A stretch of 64,000 nt of DNA from Effrenium voratum. Its lineage: Eukaryota; Sar; Dinophyceae; Suessiales; Symbiodiniaceae. The position numbers and the translations under genes are program-made. Location: the NCBI GenBank assembly GCA_963377175.1, contig CAUJNA010001488.1, positions 1-64,000 of the forward strand. Direction: 5' to 3'. The notes below the pieces were generated by a model. That model was given only the letters and a program-made list of their open reading frames with translations, was not told the origin of the DNA and did no database searches. Below are positions 54,130 through 64,000 of this stretch, piece after piece. Positions within the stretch are counted from its first letter, which is position 1. Each line of letters begins with the position of its first letter.

Positions 54130-57100
54130 CATGAAGAAGGTACCGACTCAGCGAAGTCCTTCTGAGGTTATGGAGAACGCGCTGGGCGCCGTGGGCGAGG
54201 CGGAACGTGTGGGTCCATTTCCAACGCAGCAACCTTTTTTGAACCAGAAAGGGTAGATCTGAAGAAGCCTGGAGTAACGGTAACCCCAAGAGGCTCATAA
54301 AGGTTGGCGTCGCTTTTTGTTTTGCCTCAAAAACAATCCACCAAAAGGGTAAAAAGGGTATTAATCCAAACTCCAAGCTGGGCTAATCCGAAAAAGGCGC
54401 CCATCGTCGCAGCTGTCGGACATGTTCACCGGGTTTCCGCGAGGCTCAGGCCTCGGCCGTACAGCACATGGCGATGCAGCAGCTGATGCCCGGCATGGGT
54501 TTGGCAAGCTGCGGGGTGCCGGTGATCTGCTGCGAGGCAGCGGGCGGCAATTTTATTTTTGTTTTTCCCTTGTTGCTCCTGGTTTTGAAGGAAACCCATC
54601 AGGAAGTTTGCCAGATGAGGGTCCCGATGCTAGGTTGGAACTCTAGTGTGGCCCAGTGCCGTGTTTTTGAGGCGAAGGTACCCTTTTTTGAGGTTGGTTT
54701 AAAGGGAAACCAAATGGAAAACTAATTTGGGTTGCGGAATCTTGACACCAAGTTGGAGCTCAGGTGGAGGAGGAAGAGGAGGACACGACCGCCACAGGTC
54801 GTTTCCTGAGGCTCTGCGTTCATCACGGCAAGAACTTGCCGAAAGTGGCGTGTTTCGCGGAGGTTGTCTTCGACCCTCGGCTCGCATGAAGGTTTATTCT
54901 GAATTGCCTGCCCCTTAAACGGAGAGACAAACCAATAGAAACTCAAAGGAAGTGCAACTTCAGTTCTATTGGTTTACAAGTTTGAGATTGCACCGCTTTA
55001 AGTCAATCATATCTTTGTTCCCCTATAAGGACATGTCAAGTTGTTCAGAGGGAACCCCCTGGCAGAAGGGTGGTTTTCCGTTTTGGTTGTTGAACCAACC
55101 CCAAAAGAGGGTACCTCCAAAAAGACAGACCCATAAATCCCATTGAGGGGTGACTTAAAGCATCACCTTGTTTGGCCAATTGGAAGTTTGTTCCCTTTTG
55201 GCAGGGTGATGGTTAGAGGGCAAATATGGGGTCCTAGGCTGGACTATTTCATGGTCTAGAAACTCATTTGGCTGGAATTGTCGTTGGCCTGGTGTTCTAA
55301 TGAAAAGCACATTGCGAAGATGCACATTGCAACGAAGCATGGTATTTGGGTGCTTTCAGAGTTGGATTTCCAATGCAACATGTGTTTCTGTTGCAAGGCT
55401 GCCTTTTTCTAAAATGTTAGGAACGTCACCAACCCATCATACAGTGGCAGTGTAGTGTTGGTTTGGGTTGGACATGGGGGAGCACCAAGTCTTCCCACAA
55501 AAACCGGGGCACAGCCCCAATTTTCCCATATCCTGGCGGAGAAGAAAGCAAATCGACGGTGCTTCAACTGGTTGCTCGACCCGTTCGAAGACTCCCCAGG
55601 ACACCGGCAAGGCCTCCGAGGTCCGTGAGCGCAGTGCGCCAGTGGGCGCCTGCTTCTGTCCCACCTGGGACCTGCAGGCGAGAAGCGGAACCCAGAGAGA
55701 TCCTCTGGGTTTTGCATAGGAAATGAGGTTTTGCCAGCAAGCTTGGTGGCTTTTTGGTACTGGATCTTTGGACTTTAGCCAAATGTTTGGTTGACACTTT
55801 GTGGGATGAGATCTTTGGCTCTTTGGAGCTTTGGTAACGGATCTTTGGACTGAACAACTTTTTGGTTGAAACTTTGCGAAATGTCCGAATTGGACCCATA
55901 AGAAGTTGAACTTGCAGAGGGATCAACAGCAACCAAGACAGTACCCCCCTTTCTAGCATGGAACCCACCATCAAACGAGTTTTGCACGCTAGTGGACAGA
56001 CCCCTTGACGCTGGGCTGGTGGGGGATGAGATCATAGGCTCCATGAATTCTTGGTTGGCATATGCCAGGGACGGGAGGGTCATGCTCAATTAGGAGAACC
56101 ATCAGAAGGGTTCCTGTTGAAGAAACCATGACCATGACTGACCTTGGCACATGTGACCCTTTGAGCCAGTTGGACCGCGAATGGATTTCTTGGTTCTCTC
56201 ACTGTTTCCGCCACTGTTTGAGCTTCAACTCATTTGGATCTTGCCCAACATAGAAAATGGTGGGTTTCCTTGGTTTTTCTCTTGAAGAACTGTCCTAAGC
56301 CTTGTCAGACTTAGCACAGGATTTTCATTCTTTTTTGCATTTTTCATGTGTCGTTTCAACCAGAACTGTCGTCACAAAATCTCCGGGGGCCAGAGCCGGG
56401 CCCAGAACTTGGGTGAGGTGGAGCACTCCCTGCGTCGCAAGCTGCCGAGTGTGGAGGTGCTGATCAAGACCAGCGGATGCATCCCGCGACAGGCGTGTGG
56501 GACATCTTGGGGATTTCTAAATGGTCTTCCTCTTGGCCTCCTGTGTCTCCCTTGAAACAATTTCCCAAAAGGCAGGTTCATCGACAAACACAGACACACA
56601 CACACACACCCTTTTATTGGTATGAGTGTCTTTTGGAGCTCCCTACCAGCCTCCATCACTTCAGTTTTCAAGGGGGTTTCAACAAGCCCAAGATACTTTA
56701 AAGGTGCTGTCCAACAGGACAAGTACATCGTCGCGAAGTGCCAAACTCTGGCTGTTTGTGCAAGCTTGGGACTGGCAGAACAGGCGTGGCGGAAGAAGAA
56801 ACGATTCAGATGATGTCATTCCACGATGCTTGTGCCTTTGGTGTGCTCTTTGCCGCAAAAGAGCCGACAATTCACAAGAACTTGGTTGAACGGTTAACCC
56901 TGGTAGCCAAAAGGCCTTTAAGAGGTCTGAACAGGTCTTGTCAAACAGGTTGGCCCAAAGGAAGGTGGTCTGTTACGTTTTGTTGGTTGCCGTCAAATCC
57001 GAGATCCGATCCTGTCAAGTGTGAGGGGAATAATATTATGAAACCAACAGCAAGACCAACCTCAACATAAAGGAAACAGACAATAGAAAGCTTGAAGACC

Positions 57101-59600
57101 CGCGTTCGGGTCAAGGTTCTCAAGAATGAAAAATACGGTCCTCAAGGTGATGAATAACATCTGCCAGGGGGAAATATTGAGAGTTGCGAAGATGTATCTC
57201 GGAGCCGGCAAGCCTGGGCCGGAAGCCGGGCGAAGCCGCCCCCCCGCCCTTGCACAGGTGGCCCACGGATGGCTGGTGCCGGTGGAAAACGGCAGCGAGG
57301 TGCAGGTGGTAGAGCTGGAGCTGGGAACTTCGACGGGCTTCTGTGAGGAGGAGGTCCAGCTCCTCGGGTGAAAGGTCTTGAGAATAGTGGGGTGAGGGCT
57401 GGCATAGGGCTGGTTTAAGTGGTTTAGGGCTGGTTTAGGCTCTGCCCCACCTCCTTTTCTTTTTTTTTGAGGTGAAGGTTCGAAGGGTACTCAAACCAGC
57501 TTTTGGTGGGTGTCAACCCTTGTCTCAGGTGTCCAAAGCGAATCGACTGGACATGACCTGGTTTTGCCCCATGTTGGCTTCCCGTTTTTTTAGTGCCTTT
57601 CAACTCAGGTTTGGCTGCCGATTTCAAGCCGTTTCCTTTTGATGTGTGACGTCAAGGGAACCCTCTCGATTTTGTAGGTGAATTGAAAGAGGGGATGCCC
57701 GATTTCAGGCTCAAGGAATTGCAGAAAACAGGAGCCACTTGCTCAAAACCCACGTCGATCATCCCGTTAGTAAGGGACAATCTGAACCACGGGGTGACAC
57801 TCATCTCCAGCTTGGGATGCTGGGGATGCTTGGTTTGGGAGGGCCTTCTTTCTCGTGCCCAAACCACCCTAAGTCTTGGTTGCCCGACAGCTCTACTCTG
57901 CGATTTTGATGAAGATCCAGGTAGTCATGGGTGTGTGTCTTTTTTTGGGGAACCCCCCAATATTTTTTCCTTCCCTTTAAAGCCGCAAAAACAGGTACCC
58001 TCAAAAAAGACGTGCCACCCATGGGCTGTTCAAACACTGTTCCTAGTTTTGGCCTCCGGTTGAGATCGGTTCCTCTTGCAGTGGCTGAGTTGGGACTAGA
58101 GTCGAACAGTCATGGCATTTGGGTGACGGGTGCACGTTGCAGACATGTAAGACCCCCCAACGATCGTTACCCACTTTGAGTCCTTGCAACCAACCAAAGG
58201 GTTGGTCGAACCAAGATGAAGACTCATATGCGGTAGGTTGGAAACATCCCTGAAAAAACCCACCTTAAGCAGCGGGGTTTGCCTGGCAGAGCAGGTTGGT
58301 TGCTTAGAGCTATGTTTTCTTTTTCAAGTTTCAGAGTTCCGTTTTTGGTTGCAAATCAACTCCTGGTGTCTGCCCTGTAATCACAACAAATATATAAATG
58401 TTGGTTGGAGACGGATCCTGCAAATCTAAGCCTGCTTGCTCGGTTTCCCTGAATTGGGCGATGGAAACCTTACCCAGTTTGTTGCGACCCAGGAGTTGAT
58501 TTGCAACCAAAAACGGAACTCTGAAACTTGAAAAAGAAAACATAGCTCTAAGCAACCAACCTGCTCTGCCAGGCAAACCCCGCTGCTTAAGGTGGGTTTT
58601 TGCAGGGATGTTTCCAACCTACCGCATATGAGTCTCCCTTCCTGGACCCCTCTCAATCTCATTGTCGGAATGTTCTGCAGGGACGAGGGACTAGTGCACA
58701 AAACAGTTCCATCCGTCGCTCAAGGTTTGCGCTGACATTTCAAGATTGAGATCTGGAGCGCGGAGTGCACATGAGTCCTCTATATAGTAAAAAGCTTGAT
58801 TCTTTTTTCATCCATCCATTGACAGCAAGCTGATTGCCACAAGGTAGATGTAGACATCCAGAGGTGGTTTTCCCCAAATGAGCCAAGATCAAAACTCGGG
58901 CAGATGGAGGTGGGTGGGGTGCGGGGGAGGGTGAGTAGGGGCACTCTCTGCCAGAAATGGGTGTGGAGATGTGCCGTTTAGGGATTTCGGGAGAGATCTT
59001 CTCAGATCCAGGTTGATTTTGGCTCATGTGGGTATGTGTCGAAATTCGTTTACCCCCCAAATGAGTTGCGTGCTACCAAACCCAAAACAAGTACCCTCAA
59101 ATAGACACACCCATGAGTACGATCAAAGCACCCATGCGTTGGCCCATGAGCTGGCAGTTCCTTCAGTGAACTTTATCAGTTGCACAACTGAGTTCACACA
59201 ACAAAAGAAAAGCCTGGTCAACCAGATGGAGCAACTCACAAAGCACTTTTGTTTTTTTTTCCCCCGAGGAAGTGGGCGTGTGACTTTTTGGAGGGTACTT
59301 TCTTTGTTTGCGTTTAAAGAGAAGCCAAAAGGAAACCACCATGTTTCTTGCAGTTTCTCAGGGAATGAGAAATGGAACGACCCCGAGAAAGACCATCCAA
59401 CCTTTGGTTTCCTTTCTTCGGAGCTCCCAAACACCGGTTCGTACCACCCGGACGCCATCGCAGCCTCTCCGAGGAAGGTGGTGGTGGCCTATCAGCTGGT
59501 GAACTCCGGTGACCTCAGGCTGGACCTGGCACGGGCGGCGGACCTGGGCACCGCTGGGGTGCAGCAGAGCAAGTTCCGGCTGCAGGCGGGTTGCGGCACC

Positions 59601-59637
<37 letters not shown>

Positions 59638-62600
59638 CGTTTTGCTTGCTCACTTTGGCGTCACTTGGGGTTGGACCATTTTAGTGGTAAACAGAAAGTT
59701 TGGCGTTTTTGTTGGCCAGTCCACTCAGGCGAGGGAATGACCAAGTCGGAGTGAACCGGGTTTGGGGATGTCCGAAGCAAGGAAACTGTAGGTTGGATGG
59801 TCTTTCTCGGGGTTATTCCATTTCTCATTCCCCACTGAACCAGCTAGGTTCGGAAGGCCCGAAAAAGCGAGTTGGGTTCATTGCTGGCCCAGTTGCTGGG
59901 CGGCTCAGGAAACCAATACCGTTCTCACAAAGCCGCTTATGGGTCCTGGTCTCTAACCCAACCGGCTCATTTTTGGTGCTTCAGAGAAAGCCGGTTGGGA
60001 CTTTTCTCCGAGTCCAAGCTTTCCAGGTGCCGCTTGTTTCTCCCGGAAAGAACTTGGGACCCGTGAGGTGTGATCTGGTGTGATCCGGTCGGCTGGTAAG
60101 CCATCCCTACCGGAAATGGCAAGCCAGCATGAAGCCACCCACTGAAAGTGGCCCTCACTTTTTTCTTCTTTCTTTTTCTTCTTCTTCTTCTTCTTTTCTT
60201 CTTTTTTTTTTTTAATTTTATTTTTTATTTTTATTTCTTTCTTTGTTCTGTTTACGAACTGACGAGAATGCTCTTCATGAAGTCTACGGAATAAATAACA
60301 GAGTGAAGGGTTCTACTCCTTGTTTTTCATAAAGCATCGTCATGGCCTATGTCCAGGAAGAACCATGTTCAACCCTTTTTTAGAACAAAGCCTCCATATT
60401 TCTGAGAGTCCAGCACACCTAGGCTCCGCGCTAATACAGCGTCAAAGTGCTCATTTCTTTCAGGTTGTCAGACTTTCTCGCGCTGGGGCAATCTGCTGGG
60501 TCGTTTTTCCCATTCGCATGGTCCCCTGAGAGGTGTGGGGCAGGCAGCTGAGGCCACTGAAAGAGGGTGTGTTTGATTCCCGTTGCCGGCTTCTTGGCTT
60601 GCTTTAAGACTAGATTTCAGCAAACCGCCAAACTTGAGGGTTGCTGTACGTTTCGAGGCAAGCCCATTTAGGTATGATTTTTACCTGGGGACCCTTTGGA
60701 GGACATGGTGATTTGTTTCCAGCCCCTTTTCAGGGTGTTCCCTTTTCCCTGTTACAATTCATTGCCACGCTGGTTTGTTTGCCTATTTCGAGCCCCAAAA
60801 CATTATGTCTAGCTGTGTTTTTTTGCAGGTACTGTTTCTGATCGGCCACGTGCTTCCCTGTTTAAACCCGATATTTGTTTAGGGCGTCTTTTTTGAGGGT
60901 ACGCTTTCCCGGTTTACCTAAAGAAAAAGCAAATACCAAGTTCTCTTGATTCGTTGACTCTTTGTTGAGGCGCTGGTGCGGGGCGTCCAGTTCAAGCACA
61001 GTCTGAATGCTGGCGAGGAGGTTCGCCTGAGGCTGGGTGTTCCCCGCTCAGACCCAAGTTGTTTCCTGTCCTTCTGGTTTCCCTTCACAGCCAACACAGT
61101 TCTTTTGTTTTCTCAACCACAAATCAACATCCCAGCCCCTCCTAGTTGTTTTTTTCAATCTACAACTTTTTTGGATCTACCACTTCTTTTTTTAAGAGAC
61201 AAAAACAAACAACAACCCAACTGCTCCCAGCAAATTCGCATAGGGTCTACACCATGCACAGCTCTGGGCTCACGGAGGACAAAGAGATCAGACGGTCCGT
61301 GGACGCCGAGGCAGGTCGGAGATCTCGGGCCCTGGAATTCCTTGCCGATTCCCAGCAAAATAATGGCCCCCCCCTCAACAAAAAACACACACTTGGAACT
61401 TTCTAGGGGTTGATTCCCCATTCTTTTCAACCATCGTTCTTTTCAAAAGCCAGCTGTTTTCTCAGGGTTTTTGGTTGTTTTCTACAAACAAACAATCCCT
61501 GGAAAGAACCTTCTAGTGCTACCTTCCATTTCCACTCTTTCCAGGGATCCTTCTTTCTAGAACACCTCCGGTTTCCCCAGGCAAACAGCCGGTCTTCGAA
61601 AAGAACGATGGTTGGAAAGAATGGATGGAATCAACCCTTAGAAACTTAGATGATGAGCTACTCCTGAAAGGAAAATAGTGGTGGTTCTATGATACCCCAT
61701 GGTTTTAAGGGTGGTTTTTAAAGGCCGGGTCAGCCTTTTTTATTTGTATTTTTATTTTTTGCTCGCCGAGTTTTCTTTTCCAAGGTGCGCACATAGAGGA
61801 CCAACCCCCAGGGCCCAACCATTGTTTTGATGATTTTGAATTCCAGCGACTCGAGAGTTGTTCTTGTGGTCTTCTCTCTTGTTCAGGAGGGACCCTTTAC
61901 CATGCACTGGGTGTTTCGACTGGCTGCGAGGTTCTCTCATAGGGGACTCCAAACGCGTTCTCACGAACGGGATTCAGCCTTCACATTGACAATGAGTGTA
62001 GCGCCCAGCGAGCCCACTTGCTAGAGCACCGGATATTACTTTGGACGAAAAGGCGACGCTTAAATCCGGGTTGATTCATATTCCAAGACTCTACTCCGGC
62101 GGCTCAACCCTGGCAGGCGAAGAGCGTCAAGAAGTTTGAGTTCGGCGACTCCGCAAAAGGCGACTCGTCCAGCAGTGTGTCCTTGCGGGTATGACACTTG
62201 ATGGGTCGCTCATGGACTTTTTGTACCCTCCCATCCCTGGTTTTCTTCCGAAGGCTTTTGGAGGGAACACCCCCCCTATTAATAAACCTAGCGGGCGCTC
62301 CCCCAGCGATGTGATTTTAAGCTGCCACTTTTGGCGGGGTGTCCATTTCTGGGTTTAGTGGGGAATCAGCCCACTTTTGGAGGGGCCAACAACTACCCCC
62401 CGAATTTAATGAAGAGGTTGGTTGATTTTCAGTTCGGACAACCTGACCGACCCGCATCTGCAAAATGTCAGGGGACGAGGAGATGCTGTGGGAGTTGGTG
62501 GCCAGCGAGGTGAGCCTCGGCCGCTACGACCTGGTGGTGGAGGCGTATTTGCGACCCGAGGGCACTGAGGCGGAGGTGGTTGGAGTCTGGTCGGAGCCCT

Positions 62601-64000
62601 TGAACCAGCGCCCGTGGCCAAATTGGGCGGGTTGGCTTGCCCAAAGAGACAATTGTGGAAAACCCATGAAATATCATGGTGATTAACGAGCACTTTCAAT
62701 ACAGTGATTGAGCGATGTATTTCAGGCTTTTGGAGTCCACATGCTAGAAAAAAGCCCGACGTCAATCCCCTATCTGAAGTTTATGACAAACGCAACATTC
62801 AAAATTACTTGTGCTTCTTCCAGGCATGCAGTCAGTCAGTCGGTCGGTTTGTCGGTCAGTCAGACAAGTAGACCAGAGAAACTCTCCAAATCAGAGCCAA
62901 GCGAAGTGAAGCCGGTGATGCTGGGAACGTCGAGGTGATGCTGGGGATGCTGCAAGCCCCAAGGAGAACCAGACATAGCAAAAAAAGCAGACTTAGCAAC
63001 AAAGTTTCTGCTATTATTGGTAGTCAGTTTTTGAAAACAATACTATTGTCTGGTGTTGTGGGAAGCACTCGGATATTGCCTAGGGCGCAGATTGAGGTTT
63101 TTGACTTAGTCCGTTTCCTTGCAGGTCCATTTGTTTGCTTTCCTCCGGTTTGTGGTGCTTTTTTCTTGGATGTCCCATTTGTGAGTGGCTGCCTTTGCAG
63201 ACTACTTTGTTTATGTTTGCCTTTGTAATCATGGAGCAGTTTGGAAGACGCAAGGTTCGTTTTTCTACCTTCCTTTCCCCGCTTGGCATTGAGCCAAGCA
63301 TACGGATTCAGGGGAGCAAGTCGTGCTAGCTGCATTGATCCGGTCCTTTCTTCCGGGGTGAACAATGCCGTGAATGACCTTTGGCTTGATATATACACCT
63401 TGACCAGGCTGAACCAACGCGATCGCCCAATGTCGTGGCTGCTTGCTCAACCTCCTTTTGGGGAAAGGAACCTTTTTGAGTTCCTTCCGACAATCTGCAG
63501 GGGAGAAACCGCACCGAGGCTGTATGACACCATCCAGAGCAGGCAGCGGGGTTGGCTCGCAATTTGGTTTGCAAGGTAAACCAAGAAGAGGTTTCAATAA
63601 GAGTGGTTCAGCATGCATGGCCCAGGGATTTTTGTTGGAGGGTGCCTGCTGAACCGATTTTTCTGGGCGTTGGGAAGAAAGTACCGGAGCTTTTTGAAGC
63701 TCGAAGTCTGGATCAGATCTTTTTCTTTCGATAGCTCGCTCCCAAGGCCCATTTTTGGACCCCAGACCCCGGGTCCCCTTGAAAGGTATGAGCAATTCGC
63801 ACTAGAAAAGACCGGTGGATCGATCCTGGAATGAACAGCGGCAAAAAAGAAAACAAGTGGATCCAGCAACCGGCAAAACCAAGATCCAGTGGTAACACGT
63901 CGATCCAGGCAGCTGAAGTTGCTCTTCCGCGCGCATCTCCGGAAGGGCCTGCGGCACACGGGCTACTTGGAGCTGATGCTGGACCTCCACCGCGTCTCCG
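54130..64000 (+). CDS. Multi-exon host gene, unnamed, running off the right edge
   Basis: GC-rich islands with biased codons stand out from T-rich introns, all on the + strand. Best exon readings: VMENALGAVGEAERVG (about 54167); SAVQHMAMQQLMPGMGLASC (54449-54520); GRFLRLCVHHGKNLPKVACF (about 54803-54862); GEVEHSLRRKLPSVEVLIKT (about 56412-56471); VRVKVLKNEKYGPQGD (about 57105); VAHGWLVPVENGSEVQVVEL (57259-57320); SPRKVVVAYQLVNSGDLRLD (about 59467-59526); ALVRGVQFKHSLNAGEEVRL (60970-61030); EDKEIRRSVDAEAGRRSRAL (about 61278-61337); ELVASEVSLGRYDLVVEAYL (about 62492-62551); and RQLKLLFRAHLRKGLRHTGY (about 63909-63968). Phrases like GRFLRLCVHHGKNLPKV and YDLVVEAYL could be C2-like strands, but that is a guess. 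Exon edges are approximate and I cannot name the protein. Confidence 0.5.
58221..58366 (+). repeat. Long inverted repeat, left arm (146 bp)
   Basis: Begins GACTCATATGCGGTAGG. Reverse complement of 58489-58634 with a single mismatch that I can find; 122-bp spacer. Lies in a probable intron. Confidence 0.93.
58489..58634 (-). repeat. Long inverted repeat, right arm (146 bp)
   Basis: Ends CCTACCGCATATGAGTC. Pairs with 58221-58366; the RNA would fold into a hairpin of about 145 base pairs. Confidence 0.93.
59085..59305. repeat. Intron segment with inverted GTACCCTC motifs at its ends
   Basis: AAGTACCCTCAAATAGAC (59089) faces GACTTTTTGGAGGGTACTT (59281), giving imperfect inverted ends about 200 bp apart. 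Related motifs are at 54676, 55116, 57993 and 60888. Could be a short non-autonomous transposon of the intron-forming kind. Confidence 0.4.
59602..59637 (+). repeat. Poly(T) tract, 36 nt
   Basis: Thirty-six T residues directly after a coding-looking stretch ending CGGCACCG. On the minus strand it is a poly(A) run and could mark a retroposed insert in the intron, but no target duplication was recognised. Confidence 0.9.

Noticed and set aside
55564..55974. Minus-strand 136-codon ORF in the right-hand region
   Set aside because: Intron sequence; composition and lack of motifs match chance ORFs, and the supported exons are on the plus strand.

Overview
The window looks like nuclear DNA of a dinoflagellate (Symbiodiniaceae or Polarella type). 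The reasons are: relics of the dinoflagellate spliced leader beside repeated genes; Copia and tyrosine-recombinase retroelements of the kinds common in these genomes; very large simple-sequence blocks; and an intron-dense gene on the right. No bacterial-style operon, rRNA or tRNA was seen.

Layout. (1) 1-13900: two tandem copies, about 8 kb apart, of a long intronless gene of about 2,000 codons. It carries zinc-binding clusters and a domain I read as an RNA 2'-phosphotransferase (Tpt1/KptA). Both copies are broken; copy 1 by only two TAG codons, copy 2 by many frameshifts. (2) 13901-37430: a strongly AT-rich endogenous Polinton-like virus (PLV). It has a packaging ATPase, double-jelly-roll major capsid protein, minor capsid protein, class-3 lipase-like protein, S74-domain fibre, a family B DNA polymerase, an SF1 helicase and a retroviral-type (rve) integrase. 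Most long genes carry frameshifts; the lipase-like protein, the integrase and several small ORFs are intact. (3) 25341-32743: a Copia-type LTR retrotransposon inside the viral polymerase gene, with a 5-bp target duplication (CCAAA) and near-identical 190/191-bp LTRs. It carries an extra 3' ORF with one membrane segment, and is itself interrupted by a 746-bp poly(A)-tailed retroposed piece with a 16-bp target duplication.

(4) 37431-41049: minisatellites, a second relic of the integrase tail, and a broken gene of the RHS/Crinkler type (P-loop NTPase plus a REase-like C-terminal domain). (5) 41050-48094: a tyrosine-recombinase retrotransposon with split direct repeats (A1-genes-B1-A2-B2), carrying a recombinase, a gag-like region with a CCCH finger, a cytosine-methylase-like domain, RT and RNase H. 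(6) 48095-53560: simple-sequence arrays (ATCC, GAT, TATG, TAATG), with no genes; the long ORFs there are repeat translations. (7) about 54100-64000: a multi-exon host gene on the + strand that I cannot name, with introns holding inverted short motifs, a 36-nt poly(T) tract and a nearly perfect 146-bp inverted repeat.

History read from the nesting: the tandem gene array came first; the virus then joined it at or near the spliced-leader end of what would be a third copy; later Copia hit the viral polymerase; last, a poly(A)-tailed transcript copy landed in the Copia RNase H region. All calls come from reading the sequence by eye; no similarity search was run.
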